A stretch of DNA of 64,000 nt, taken from assembly GCA_004379135.1 (NCBI GenBank), contig NBNI01000002.1, positions 62,001 through 126,000 of the forward strand, given 5' to 3'. The notes below the pieces were generated by a model that worked only from the letters and a program-made list of their open reading frames with translations, ran no database searches and had not been told where the DNA came from. The stretch comes from Acidimicrobiales bacterium mtb01 (GTDB lineage Bacteria; Actinomycetota; Acidimicrobiia; Acidimicrobiales; Ilumatobacteraceae). This document shows, piece after piece, positions 1-8,888 of this stretch; the stretch's first letter is position 1; each line of letters begins with the position of its first letter. The position numbers were made by a program, and so were the translations under genes.

Positions 1-402
1 CGTTTGCTACCGCACGTGTCGGAGGTACTGGCTGCGGTCGGCGACCACTACCGGGTGATCCTGGTGACCAAGGGTGATCTCATCCATCAGTCGCGCAAAG
101 TGGGTACGAGCGGACTCGATCATCACTTCGACCACGTGGAGATCGTGCTCGAGAAGGACGTCGAGACGTACGCCCGGATCATCGCGGAGCAAGGTGTCGA
201 GGCGCAGCGGTTCTGCATGATCGGCAATTCGGTTCGCAGCGACGTTCTCCCGGTCCTCGATCTGGGCGGCTGGGCCGTGCACGTGCCGTATCCGTATCTC
301 TGGGAACTCGAACGGGTGGAAACCCTGCCCTCCGGACCGCGATTCGCCGAACTCCAGTCGATCGCGCAGATCCCGTCGTGGCTCGGAATCCGGGCAGACT
401 AG
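1..402 (+). CDS. HAD-family hydrolase, C-terminal part (cut by window edge)
   Basis: The reading frame is open from base 1, so the true start lies outside the window and only the last ~133 residues are present. HAD features are visible in order: a hydrophobic strand ending in Thr-Lys-Gly-Asp (VILVTKGD, motif II region), a lysine in IHQSRKVG (motif III), and GNSVRSD, the metal-binding motif IV. The N-terminal DxD nucleophile motif must lie upstream. HAD enzymes are mostly cytosolic phosphatases; the substrate cannot be inferred. The stop codon is 7 bases before the next gene, suggesting co-transcription with the MscS gene. Confidence 0.8.
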   Translation, partial: RLLPHVSEVLAAVGDHYRVILVTKGDLIHQSRKVGTSGLDHHFDHVEIVLEKDVETYARIIAEQGVEAQRFCMIGNSVRSDVLPVLDLGGWAVHVPYPYLWELERVETLPSGPRFAELQSIAQIPSWLGIRAD

Positions 403-409
403 GGACGTC

Positions 410-1303
410 ATGACGTTCTTGTGGTTGCGCACCCTCACTCCCAGTCCGGCCGAAACCTCGCCGGGGGACGCCTTCTCCAAGCCTCTCCTGGTGGCGATCA
501 TCGTGGTGGGTGCCGCGATTCTCACCCGAGTCACCCATCTCGTCGTTCGCCGGGTGGTGAGACGCCTGTCGATTCGCGCCGCCGCTCGCCCCTCGCGGTG
601 GTGGCGGACACGAGCCCGCTACAGCGATTTCGAAGTGGGCGAGGTGGGCGAGAACCGCCGGCAGCAGCGGGCCGATGCCGCGGCCCGCATGATCCACCAT
701 CTCTTCGCGGTCGTCGTGTGGATCGGCGTGCTCATCGCGGTGTTCCACATCCTCGACGTGGACGCGGCGTTCTTCTTGTCGAGCGCGGGTTTCCTCGGTG
801 CTGGTCTGGCCATCGGCGGCCAACACAAGGTGAACGACTACCTCACCGGATTGTCGGTCCTCCTCGAGGATCGCTACGGCATAGGCGACGAGATCGAGGT
901 CGACACCGGATTGCCCTCGGGTGTTCGCGGAATCGTCGAGCACATCGGTCTGGTGTCGACACGAGTGCGCGATGGCATCAGCACGGTCCACCTGCCGCAC
1001 GGTGCACTGGCGCGCGTACGAAATTTGAGTCAGGAGCCGGTGGAGACGCGTCTGTCCATCCACCTCCCAGCCGATGCCGAACCGGGTGAAGCCGCCTCCC
1101 GAGCCGCCGACACCATTCGCGAACTGGCCGGAACCCCTCATCTCACCGAGATGGTCCTCGTCGACGACATCGCTTTGGCCACTCCGGCCGAGGGTGTCGA
1201 TCAATTGGAGATCAAGGTGAAGACGGCCAAGCCGTTGTCGCCGGCCGAACGCGAAACTCTCGTGCGACGCACCGAAGAACGTCTGAGCGCCCAGGATTCG
1301 TGA
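410..1303 (+). CDS. MscS-family mechanosensitive channel
   Basis: This 297-residue membrane protein belongs to the small-conductance mechanosensitive channel family, which releases solutes on hypo-osmotic shock. It has a hydrophobic helix at ~25-46, a second at ~98-117, and the pore-lining TM3 region at ~123-160 (SSAGFLGAGLAIGGQ, alternating Gly/Ala packing), running into YLTGLSVLLEDRYGIGDEIEV, the start of the beta domain. A soluble alpha/beta C-terminal domain follows. Between TM1 and TM2 is a long basic, Arg-rich loop (~47-95), longer than in E. coli MscS. The ATG lies 7 bases after the HAD gene, so they are probably an operon. Confidence 0.9.
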   Translation: MTFLWLRTLTPSPAETSPGDAFSKPLLVAIIVVGAAILTRVTHLVVRRVVRRLSIRAAARPSRWWRTRARYSDFEVGEVGENRRQQRADAAARMIHHLFAVVVWIGVLIAVFHILDVDAAFFLSSAGFLGAGLAIGGQHKVNDYLTGLSVLLEDRYGIGDEIEVDTGLPSGVRGIVEHIGLVSTRVRDGISTVHLPHGALARVRNLSQEPVETRLSIHLPADAEPGEAASRAADTIRELAGTPHLTEMVLVDDIALATPAEGVDQLEIKVKTAKPLSPAERETLVRRTEERLSAQDS

Positions 1304-1311
1304 CGTGTCCG

Positions 1312-1327
1312 GCCGACTAGGGTCGGC
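1312..1327. promoter_or_regulatory. Palindrome on the predicted -10 of the fucosidase gene
   Basis: GCCGAC-TAGG-GTCGGC is a perfect 6-bp inverted repeat. It contains TAGGGT (1318-1323), a plausible -10 box giving a start near 1330 and a short leader carrying the GAGAAGGGGG ribosome site before the ATG at 1345. It could be a repressor operator or, less likely, a short terminator stem for the MscS gene (no T run follows). Confidence 0.35.
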
Positions 1328-1344
1328 GGGAGAAGGGGGCAGTC

Positions 1345-2682
1345 ATGTTCGAACCGACTTTCGAGTCGTTGCGTACTCACTCCGTACCGCGGTGGTACGA
1401 CGATGCCAAGTTCGGATTGTTCGCGCACTGGACCGTCGGTTCGGTGCCGTCGTACGCACCCATGGGGCGCGATCCGTTCACACTCGCTCGCGAAGAGGGC
1501 GAGGAAGTGGCGTTCAGCCACACGCCTTACGCCGAGTGGTACTGGAACTCGATCAGCATCCCGGGCTCGCCGGCCGAAAAGTATCACCGCGAGGTTCTCG
1601 GCAACCCCGACTACTCGACCTTCGTCGAGACGTTCCTGAATCGTGCTCAGGATTGGGACTCGTCGCATTGGCGCGACGTGTTCAAGCGATCCGGGGCCAA
1701 GTACTGCGTCTTCGTCACCAAACATCATGACGGCGTTCTGCTGTGGCCGTCCGACGTCCCGAACCCGGTGCACGGGGACAAGTGGCAGTCGAAGCGCGAC
1801 CTGGTGGGTGAGTGCGCACAGGCGGCCCGAGACGCCGGAATGCGCTTCGGCGTGTACTACTCGGGAGGAATCGACTGGACGTTCCAGGGCCTCGGTATCA
1901 AGAGTTGGGCCACACTCTTCGCCGCCATTCCTCAGGACGACGCCTATCTCGAGTACGCCGATGCCCACTGGCGCGAACTGATCGCGAAGTATCAGCCCGA
2001 TGTCCTGTGGAACGACATCGGCTATCCGAAGTTCGCCGACGGCGCCAATCCGCTGATCGCCGACTTCTACAACGGCAATCCCGACGGAGTCGTCAACGAT
2101 CGTTTCGACATGCTCGGCGTGATCCAGGGTCGACATCACACCGACTTCACGACTCCCGAATACACGACGCGGCCGATGGACGCGAACAAGAAGTTCGAAG
2201 TATGCCGGGGCATTGGAACGAGCTTCGGCTACATGCAGTTCGAGGACGACAGCACCTACATGGCCACTGACGAGCTGATCACGATGCTCGTCAACATCGT
2301 GGCCGATGGCGGCAACCTCCTGCTCAACTTCGGTGCCATGCCCGGTGGCACCATTCCATGGGCGCAGCAGATCCGAATCATCGGCATGGGCCAATGGCTC
2401 GAGGTCAACGGCAACGCCATCTACGGAAGCCGGCCGTACGAGCAGTCGACCCTCACAACCGACGAAGGTGCGACGGTTCGTCTCACGGCCGGTTCCGACG
2501 GCGCCGTGTACGCGATGGTGTGCGGTCGCCCGTCGAGTGCGAGCGTGACCATCAGCGGACTGCCGGCGGGCGACGTGACTCTGCTGGGCTCGCGAGCGTC
2601 GATCGCACGACGCGGCGACACGGTGGTGCTACCGGTGCGTCCCGACGACACGCCGGTGTGGACGCTTCGAATCTCTCGCTGA
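1345..2682 (+). CDS. GH29 alpha-L-fucosidase
   Basis: This 445-residue protein carries the GH29 hallmarks: KFGLFAHWTVGSVPSY near residues 22-36, KYCVFVTKHHDG at ~119-130 (substrate-binding His pair), and LWNDIGYP, in which Asp224 is the predicted retaining nucleophile. A beta-sandwich tail follows from ~360. GH29 enzymes remove alpha-linked L-fucose from oligosaccharides. No signal peptide is seen, so it is probably cytoplasmic and acts on imported fragments. A GAGAAGGGGG ribosome site precedes the ATG by about 6 bases. Its stop codon abuts that of the convergent GH3 gene; with the sulfatase this suggests use of sulfated fucose-containing glycans. Linkage specificity cannot be read from sequence. 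Confidence 0.9.
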   Translation: MFEPTFESLRTHSVPRWYDDAKFGLFAHWTVGSVPSYAPMGRDPFTLAREEGEEVAFSHTPYAEWYWNSISIPGSPAEKYHREVLGNPDYSTFVETFLNRAQDWDSSHWRDVFKRSGAKYCVFVTKHHDGVLLWPSDVPNPVHGDKWQSKRDLVGECAQAARDAGMRFGVYYSGGIDWTFQGLGIKSWATLFAAIPQDDAYLEYADAHWRELIAKYQPDVLWNDIGYPKFADGANPLIADFYNGNPDGVVNDRFDMLGVIQGRHHTDFTTPEYTTRPMDANKKFEVCRGIGTSFGYMQFEDDSTYMATDELITMLVNIVADGGNLLLNFGAMPGGTIPWAQQIRIIGMGQWLEVNGNAIYGSRPYEQSTLTTDEGATVRLTAGSDGAVYAMVCGRPSSASVTISGLPAGDVTLLGSRASIARRGDTVVLPVRPDDTPVWTLRISR

Positions 2683-5220
2683 TCAATCGGTGATGGTGAG
2701 CAACGCCACGGCGTCGATGTGCCGCGACGACGATGCGACGCGAATCTCGTAGACGCCCGGCTCGACCGTCCACTCTCCCGACCGTCCGATCTCGACCGAG
2801 GTGCTGAGCCCGGTCGGATGCGGGCGCAACGGGTTCGCGTAGGAATCGCCCGGATCCCAGTGGGCGAAGGCGCGCGGGCCGAGTTGCAGTTCGACCGTTC
2901 GGGTCTCACCCGCTGCGAGATGGACCTTGGCGAAGGCCTTCAGTTCTTGCACCGGCCGCGTGATCGCCGACTTCGGTGGCGCTACGTAGACCTGGACGAC
3001 ATGTGAACCCGCTCGCGTCCCGGTGTTGGTGACAGGAACTCGCAAGGTCACGGTGTCGGTGTTCGACATCTCCCAGCGGTCGAATTCGGGTTCACCGATG
3101 GCGAACGTCGTGTACGACAGACCGAATCCGAACGGGAACGCCACCGGAAGGTGCCGCGAGTCGTACCAACGGTGCCCGATGTGGACCCCTTCGCCGTAGC
3201 GGACCTGATGGTGCTCGCCCGGAAAGTTTCCGAAGGCCGGTGTGTGCTCGAGGCGCACCGGAATGGTGGTGGGCAGACGACCTCCGGGTTCGGCGTCACC
3301 GCTGAGAACGTCGGCCACCGCCGGACCCATCTCCTGCCCGCCGAACCACACCTGCATCACCGCGGGCACCGAGTCGACCCATTCCATGTCGATGGGAGCA
3401 CCGGTGTTCACGAGGACGATCGTGCGCGGATTGGCGGCGGCGACGCGCCGGATCATTTCGACCTGTCGGCCCGGCAGGTCGAGCGACTCGCGATCGTGTC
3501 CCTCGCTCTCCCACTCGTTGTTGGTTCCGACCACCACGAGAGCCACGTCGGACGAACGGGCCAACTCGACGGCGGCGGCGATCGGATCAGCGTCGTCGAC
3601 CCGGGCCAGGCCGATCTGGGCACCGTGGGCCCATTGGCGCGACACGGCTTCGCATTCGAGGCGCAGGACGTGGGCCCGATCTGCGGTGAGCCGGACGGTC
3701 GTCGCGATCTCTTCGCGGAACAGTCCGAAGAACCGATGGCCCGGCGGAGGCAACTCGGTGCCGTCGATGACGCATTCGTCGTCGAGGAAGAGTCGACACG
3801 GGCTCGTCTCCGAGACCGAGATGGTGTAGTCGCCGGTCGCGTCGACCCGCAGATGCCCGACCGCCGAGAATCGGAAGCCGGAGATCGGAACACCCTCTTC
3901 TTGGCGGGCCACCACCAGAACGCGTCCGTCGGGGCGCTGAATCGTGGTGATGTCCCGCCCGTTGTCGATGATCGTCACCGCGAATCCCGGTTCGCCGTTC
4001 GGAGACGTGACCATGTCGCCGGCGATCGTCGGCGTCGATCGATCGATCGAACAACCGTGTTCGTGCTCGATCTCGACTCCGGTGAAACGCGATCGAAGCG
4101 CTTCCATGATCGTGAGGTGCGGATGAGGCATGACCTCGGCCGAACCACCGCCCATGATGCGTGCGCGGGCCGCGTTCGGACCGATGACCGCGAGGCGACG
4201 CAAGGCTCCCGTATCGAGTGGGAGGAGCGGCGAGCCGTTCGCGACGCCCTCGTTGCGGAGCAGGACCATCGACGCGGCCGAGGCCCGACGAACCAGTGCG
4301 CGGTGATCGTCGAGGTCGATGGCCGTCGGCTCGGCCGGTCGATCATCCAGGGCTCCGAGTCGATCGAACACGGTGAGCAAGGTGCGCACGGCCCGATCGA
4401 CCTGCGATTCGTCGACGTGTCCTTCCTTCACTGCTTCCACGAGGTGTTTGCCGTAGTAGCGAGCGGGCGCCGGCATCTCGAGATCGAGCCCGGCGTCGGC
4501 GGCTCCTTCCGTCGTGAAGCCGGCGTACCAGTCGGTGATGACGAAACCTTCGAAACCCCATTCGCCGCGCAGGAGATCGTGGAGCAGCCAGCGGTTCTCG
4601 GCGTTGTACCGGCCGTTGAGTCGGTTGTACGACGTCATGATTCCGAGCGAGCCGCCTTCGCGCACGGCCAGTTCGAAGGGAACCAGGTACACCTCGCGGA
4701 GGGTTCTCTCATCGATGACGCTGTCGATCGTCATACGCTCGAACTCGGCGTCGTTGCCGACGAAGTGCTTCACCGTGGTGGCCACTCCGTTCGACTGCAC
4801 ACCGCGGATGTAGGCGGCGGCCAACTTGCCGCTCAGCAACGGGTCCTCCGAGTAGCACTCGAAATTGCGGCCGGCCAGGGGCGAGCGGTGCAGGTTGACG
4901 GTCGGCGCGAGGAGCACGCGCGCCGTCTTCGATCGAGCCTGATGTCCGACGGCGGCGCCGATGTCCTCGAGAAGTTCGACGTCGAAGGTGGCGCCGAGTG
5001 CGGATCCGCACGGCACGCACAGCGACGCGCTCTGCTTGCCGAGGCCCGGGGTGAAGGGGCCGCGCGCACCGGCCGGTCCGTCGGTCACGACGACCGAGGG
5101 GATGCCGACTCGTTCGATGTCGACCGTCGACCACAGGGTTGCTCCGGATGTGAGCCGCGCCTTCTCGTCGAGCGTCATCCGCTCGATCAGCTGGTCGATC
5201 TCGTGGGTGGTTCGGCTCAT
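2683..5220 (-). CDS. GH3 beta-glycosidase with PA14 insert
   Basis: 845 residues, a full-length three-domain GH3 enzyme. The TIM barrel carries VKHFVGNDAEFER (~150-162) and VITDWYAG, where Asp230 is the predicted nucleophile. The second domain contains NNEWESEGHDRESLDLPG, the usual region of the acid/base glutamate. A PA14-like insertion (~400-540, with the EEGVPISGFRF segment and following beta strands) splits that domain, and a fibronectin-III-like domain closes the protein. GH3 members with this layout are usually beta-glucosidases or beta-xylosidases. The ATG at 5220 overlaps the sulfatase stop (ATGA), so it is translationally coupled; a longer frame upstream is not used. No signal peptide is seen. 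Confidence 0.92.
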   Translation of the reverse strand: MSRTTHEIDQLIERMTLDEKARLTSGATLWSTVDIERVGIPSVVVTDGPAGARGPFTPGLGKQSASLCVPCGSALGATFDVELLEDIGAAVGHQARSKTARVLLAPTVNLHRSPLAGRNFECYSEDPLLSGKLAAAYIRGVQSNGVATTVKHFVGNDAEFERMTIDSVIDERTLREVYLVPFELAVREGGSLGIMTSYNRLNGRYNAENRWLLHDLLRGEWGFEGFVITDWYAGFTTEGAADAGLDLEMPAPARYYGKHLVEAVKEGHVDESQVDRAVRTLLTVFDRLGALDDRPAEPTAIDLDDHRALVRRASAASMVLLRNEGVANGSPLLPLDTGALRRLAVIGPNAARARIMGGGSAEVMPHPHLTIMEALRSRFTGVEIEHEHGCSIDRSTPTIAGDMVTSPNGEPGFAVTIIDNGRDITTIQRPDGRVLVVARQEEGVPISGFRFSAVGHLRVDATGDYTISVSETSPCRLFLDDECVIDGTELPPPGHRFFGLFREEIATTVRLTADRAHVLRLECEAVSRQWAHGAQIGLARVDDADPIAAAVELARSSDVALVVVGTNNEWESEGHDRESLDLPGRQVEMIRRVAAANPRTIVLVNTGAPIDMEWVDSVPAVMQVWFGGQEMGPAVADVLSGDAEPGGRLPTTIPVRLEHTPAFGNFPGEHHQVRYGEGVHIGHRWYDSRHLPVAFPFGFGLSYTTFAIGEPEFDRWEMSNTDTVTLRVPVTNTGTRAGSHVVQVYVAPPKSAITRPVQELKAFAKVHLAAGETRTVELQLGPRAFAHWDPGDSYANPLRPHPTGLSTSVEIGRSGEWTVEPGVYEIRVASSSRHIDAVALLTITD

Positions 5221-6704
5221 GCCGACGATCTTGGCATCTCCGAGCGCCACGGAATTCCGTCCGGCCATCGCCCCACGCCTCCGGCATCGACGAGGAGTCC
5301 GGTGTGGGTGCGATCGCTGTGGGTGCTGCGCCAGACGAGCATGTCCTGGGCCATCGCGAGGACTCGGGTCGGGTCGTCGATGGGTGTGCGCCACGTCGGG
5401 TCGGCGGCGATGTCGAAGCACAGCCACGAGCCGTCACCGAACTGCACGTAGGCGGTGTCGGCCGAGCGGCGCACGGTGAGGTGCTGATTCTCGAGGCGGC
5501 GATCCCAGGGCCAGCGGTATTCGCCCCACGCGATGAGCGCGAAGCGCCAGTCGAATTCCCACGATGCGGCCGTGCGCCACCACGGCGGCTCGGTTCCCTC
5601 GATGAACGGGGTGAGCGGCAGACCGTCGCATTGCAGCGGCACGTCGAGGTTCAAGGCTTGCGCGAGCGTGGGCATCACGTCGACGCTCTCGGTGAACGAC
5701 TCGACGACGCGACCGCCCGGGTGGCGCGGATCGCTCCAGATGAGGGGAATGTGGTGGCTCTCCTCGAACCAGCCGACCTTCTGGAGCAGTCCGTGGTCGC
5801 CGAGTTGTTCACCATGATCGGATGTGACGACGATGATCGTGTCGTCCCATCGTCCGCGGGCACGTAGAGCGGCGCACAGCCGACCCACTTCGTGGTCGAC
5901 CGCGGAGATCATGCCGAAGTACTGCGCTCTGACCCTCCGCATCTCGGCCGGATCGGTCGGAACCTTCACGATGTCGAGGTTCATCAAGACGTCGTGGAAG
6001 GGATGGCGATCGTCGGAGGGTGGGATCGGATCGCCGCAATCGTCGGGCGAATACATCGTGGCGAAACGTCCGGGAGCCGAATAGGGAGGATGCGGACGCA
6101 GGTAGCTCGCGTGCACGAACCACGGATCGTCGCCGTGGCCGTCGATCCAGTCGATGATCCGGTCGGTCGTGAACGACGCCATCGAGAGTTCTTCGGGTCG
6201 CTCGTTCTCGCTCCGCAGCATCGCGTCGTATCCGGCCGACACGTCGACACCGCGATCGGCGAGGAAGTCGATCCAGGGTTGGTGCGGAATGGCCAGATCG
6301 ACGATGCAGTCGAACCCGGGCAGTACGCCCTCGTACGACTGGAGACGTGGATCGTCGGGGCCGCTCGTGACGCGGGGGTCGACCGCTTGATCGGTGTAGC
6401 CGAAGAGGACGGGTCGCCGTCCCGCCCGTCGCGCGAGGAGGGCCACGTTGTCGAATCGAGAATCGAGTGGAGTGCCGTTGGCGACCACGCGATGGTTCAT
6501 CTGGTACATCCCGGTGTACAAACCGGCTCGACCAGGGGCACACGGGGTGGACTGCGTGTAGTGCCGCGAGAAGCGGACTCCTTGTGCGGCCAGGTCGTCG
6601 AGGTGCGGCGTGCGCACGAGAGGATGACCGGCGCTCGAGAGCGCGTCACCGCGGAATTGATCGAGTGTGATGAAGAGAACGTTGGGCGTCGACGTCGACG
6701 TCAT
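5217..6704 (-). CDS. Type I sulfatase (formylglycine-dependent)
   Basis: 495 residues of the alkaline-phosphatase superfamily. NVLFITLDQFRGD near the N-terminus supplies the metal-binding aspartates. CAPGRAGLYTG contains the CxPxR signature: Cys55 would be converted to formylglycine and Arg59 helps stabilise it. The HGEQLGDHG segment adds metal and sulfate ligands. Cys-type sulfatases need an FGE or anSME maturase, which is not in this window. No signal peptide is visible. The start has CACAAT 6 nt upstream (leaderless arrangement). It is coupled to the GH3 gene and lies near the GH29 fucosidase, fitting desulfation of a fucose-rich polysaccharide. Confidence 0.92.
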   Translation of the reverse strand: MTSTSTPNVLFITLDQFRGDALSSAGHPLVRTPHLDDLAAQGVRFSRHYTQSTPCAPGRAGLYTGMYQMNHRVVANGTPLDSRFDNVALLARRAGRRPVLFGYTDQAVDPRVTSGPDDPRLQSYEGVLPGFDCIVDLAIPHQPWIDFLADRGVDVSAGYDAMLRSENERPEELSMASFTTDRIIDWIDGHGDDPWFVHASYLRPHPPYSAPGRFATMYSPDDCGDPIPPSDDRHPFHDVLMNLDIVKVPTDPAEMRRVRAQYFGMISAVDHEVGRLCAALRARGRWDDTIIVVTSDHGEQLGDHGLLQKVGWFEESHHIPLIWSDPRHPGGRVVESFTESVDVMPTLAQALNLDVPLQCDGLPLTPFIEGTEPPWWRTAASWEFDWRFALIAWGEYRWPWDRRLENQHLTVRRSADTAYVQFGDGSWLCFDIAADPTWRTPIDDPTRVLAMAQDMLVWRSTHSDRTHTGLLVDAGGVGRWPDGIPWRSEMPRSSA

Positions 6705-6710
6705 GACCCG

Positions 6711-6716
6711 ATTGTG
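6711..6716 (-). promoter_or_regulatory. -10 box of the sulfatase-GH3 operon
   Basis: CACAAT on the minus strand, 6 nt before the ATG at 6704; transcription would begin at or next to the start codon. Confidence 0.45.
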
Positions 6717-6720
6717 CCAC

Positions 6721-7803
6721 TCAATCGGCGCGTGCGTACTCGAATCGATCGGTGTGCTCGATCCGGACGAATTCGCCGGCCAGCCGCAGGTGTTCGAGAT
6801 GGGCGAAGGTCTCGCTGTCGGCCATTCCGCCGAGGGCCCGCGGTGAGAACAGATGGGTGGACATCTCCATCACGGTGGCCGGACGGTCGAGTTCGGCGGC
6901 CGCGTCACGGAGCTTCTGGAGCCGGCCCTCGTGGTGCTCCTTGATGGCGCGGGCTCGCCCGGCCAGATCGGTGAACGGATTGCCGTGGGCGGGCAGCGCG
7001 GTCGTGACCTGCGATCCGAACTCGGCCACCTTGTCGAGGGAGTGGAAGAACTTCTTGAGCGGATCGCGCGCGCCGATCAGGCCGCTGATGTGAGGCGTGA
7101 TGGTGGGCAGCACGTGGTCGCCGCAGAGCATCAGACCGTGTTCGGGATCGAAGAGACACAGGTGATCGTCGGTGTGGCCCGGCGTGTGGAGGGCGATCCA
7201 GTCGCGACGGGCGAATCGGATGTGCTCGCTGTCGTCGAGGCGAACCGTGGGCTTCGGCGTCTTGATGAGCCCGGGAACCCGGCGAGCCACGGCGTATCGC
7301 ATCTTGCGTTGCCACGGAATCTCGTAGCCGGGACCTCCCCATGGTGTGGCGTCCCACGGACGGCGCTGCACCGGAATGTCGGCGGCGTCCTCGACGTCGA
7401 TGTCGGGCGCCTCGGTCGGATCCCAGAACATGCGGAACCGCTTGCTCGTGATGATCTCGCTTCCGGTCTCCTTCTGGAGCCAGTACGCACCGCCGTAGTG
7501 ATCGGGGTGGCTGTGCGTGACGACGATCGAATGCACGCGCTTGAGCGGAACGCCAGCCAGCCCCAGTCGGTGGGTGATTGCCTTGTAATTGGCGGCGGTG
7601 GCGAGACCGGGGTCGACCACGGTGACACCACGGTCGTCCTCCAACACGTACATGTTGACGTGGCCGAGACCGGGCATGTCGATGGGCAATTGCGTGCGAA
7701 GGACCCCGGGAGCGATCTCGTCGATCTGCTCGGTGGCCGGCAGCTGCTCCTGCTTCGGAGGTCGTGGCGTCGACGATTGTTGATGCGAGCGGGCGTCGGT
7801 CAC
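6721..7803 (-). CDS. Metallo-beta-lactamase-fold hydrolase
   Basis: 360 residues with the HxHxDH zinc motif in THSHPDHYGG (His97, His99, Asp101, His102), a further ligand in LHTPGHTDDH, and CGDHVLP. This resembles glyoxalase-II-like thioesterase/hydrolase relatives; the substrate is unknown. A C-terminal helical region (~290-360) is typical of MBL proteins with a winged-helix tail (LACTB2 type). The GTG at 7803 overlaps the oligoribonuclease stop (GTGA), which fixes the start; the frame continues far upstream but would cover the orn gene. LACTB2 itself is an RNase, so an RNA-related role beside orn is possible but unproven. Confidence 0.85.
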   Translation of the reverse strand: MTDARSHQQSSTPRPPKQEQLPATEQIDEIAPGVLRTQLPIDMPGLGHVNMYVLEDDRGVTVVDPGLATAANYKAITHRLGLAGVPLKRVHSIVVTHSHPDHYGGAYWLQKETGSEIITSKRFRMFWDPTEAPDIDVEDAADIPVQRRPWDATPWGGPGYEIPWQRKMRYAVARRVPGLIKTPKPTVRLDDSEHIRFARRDWIALHTPGHTDDHLCLFDPEHGLMLCGDHVLPTITPHISGLIGARDPLKKFFHSLDKVAEFGSQVTTALPAHGNPFTDLAGRARAIKEHHEGRLQKLRDAAAELDRPATVMEMSTHLFSPRALGGMADSETFAHLEHLRLAGEFVRIEHTDRFEYARAD

Positions 7804-8375
7804 GACGACGAGGGTACTGGTGCGCTCTCGCCCGCGACGAATACTCGCTCGCGGTAGAAGCGGAGCTCCTCGATGCTCTGACGCACGTCGTCGAGCGCCC
7901 GGTGCGTTCCGGCCTTGAAGGGCCGAACGTTGTCGGTGCCGGGGTACCAACGCTTCACCAATTCCTTGATGGAGCTGACGTCGACCGAGCGATAGTGCAA
8001 GTAGTTCTCGATGTCGGGGAGGTACTTGGCCAGGAAGCGGCGGTCGGTTCCGATGGAGTTGCCGCACAGGGGCACGGTGCGCGGCTCGGGGACGTGCGAC
8101 TTGATGAATTCGAGCGTGAGGCGGCCGGCTTCCTCGAGCGACAGCGCGGACGCCTTCATGAGTTCGAGCAGACCCGATTTCGTGTGCATGTCGACCACGA
8201 ATGGATCCATCGCGGCCAGGACATCGGGGGGAGCCGGTATCACCAGGTCGGGACCCTCGGCAACGACGGCGAGCTGGTCGTCGGTGACGATGGTGGCGAT
8301 CTCGACGATGACCTCCTTCTCGGGGTCGAGCCCCGTCATCTCGAGATCCATCCACACCAGCACGTCGGAGACCAT
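7800..8375 (-). CDS. orn: Oligoribonuclease
   Basis: 191 residues of the DEDDh exonuclease family. The catalytic residues can be placed: Asp10 and Glu12 in WMDLEMTG, Asp111 in NSIGTDRRF, and His158 plus Asp163 in THRALDD. Orn degrades 2-5-nt RNA oligomers, and pGpG in c-di-GMP turnover, to mononucleotides in the cytoplasm. Length matches the family (~180-200). The ATG at 8375 is close to the divergent dut start (8433), leaving a 57-bp shared promoter region. It is co-transcribed with the downstream metallo-hydrolase (4-base overlap). Confidence 0.95.
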   Translation of the reverse strand: MVSDVLVWMDLEMTGLDPEKEVIVEIATIVTDDQLAVVAEGPDLVIPAPPDVLAAMDPFVVDMHTKSGLLELMKASALSLEEAGRLTLEFIKSHVPEPRTVPLCGNSIGTDRRFLAKYLPDIENYLHYRSVDVSSIKELVKRWYPGTDNVRPFKAGTHRALDDVRQSIEELRFYRERVFVAGESAPVPSSS

Positions 8376-8420
8376 AGGTCATCCATGTGGCGCGGATCGA
8401 AGACCTCGGGCGACACCGCC

Positions 8421-8426
8421 TATCGT
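8421..8426 (+). promoter_or_regulatory. -10 box of dut
   Basis: TATCGT, 6 nt before the GTG at 8433, implying a leaderless transcript. Confidence 0.45.
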
Positions 8427-8432
8427 CGAACC

Positions 8433-8888
8433 GTGTCCAATGCGTCGTGGCCCCATGTGACCGTTCCGGTCGTCCGCCTCGACGCCGAACTTCCGTTGCC
8501 GGGTTACGCGCATCCGGGCGATGCCGGACTCGATCTGTTGGCCCGTGAGGATGCGCTCGTCCGAGCGGGTGGCGGTCGCGTTCTCGTTCCGACCGGAATC
8601 GCGCTCGCGTTGCCGCGCGGCACCGCGGCCTTCGTTCTGCCCCGCAGCGGACTCGCGTTGAAGCACGGAGTCACGGTGGTGAACAGCCCCGGTCTGATCG
8701 ATTGCGCGTATCGGGGCGAGATCAAGGTGGTTCTGCTCAACACCGACCCGAGCAGCGACTATCAGGTGCGCCGCGGCGACCGCATCGCTCAACTCGTGGT
8801 GCAGTCGGTTCTCGAAGTGCGTTGGAACGAGGTCGAGTCGCTCGACGGCGACGACCGCGGCGGCGGTTTCGGCCACTCGGGCCGCTAG
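8433..8888 (+). CDS. dut: dUTP diphosphatase
   Basis: 151 residues, the usual size of trimeric dUTPase. All five conserved motifs are present: PGDAGLDL (motif 1), PRSGLA (2), GLIDCAYRGEIKV (3), RGDRIAQLVV (4) and the Gly-rich tail RGGGFGHSG (5). The enzyme converts dUTP to dUMP and PPi, keeping uracil out of DNA and supplying thymidylate synthase. The GTG at 8433 is chosen because a TATCGT box sits 6 nt upstream. The stop overlaps the convergent acyltransferase stop by 4 bases. Other pyrimidine-salvage genes (cdd, deoC) lie 1 kb downstream. Confidence 0.96.
   Translation: MSNASWPHVTVPVVRLDAELPLPGYAHPGDAGLDLLAREDALVRAGGGRVLVPTGIALALPRGTAAFVLPRSGLALKHGVTVVNSPGLIDCAYRGEIKVVLLNTDPSSDYQVRRGDRIAQLVVQSVLEVRWNEVESLDGDDRGGGFGHSGR

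Noticed and set aside
3151-5451. 766-codon open frame on the plus strand opposite the GH3 gene
   Set aside because: It is a mirror of high-GC codon usage on the other strand; the product is Arg/Asp/His-rich with no domain, while the minus strand carries all GH3 motifs.
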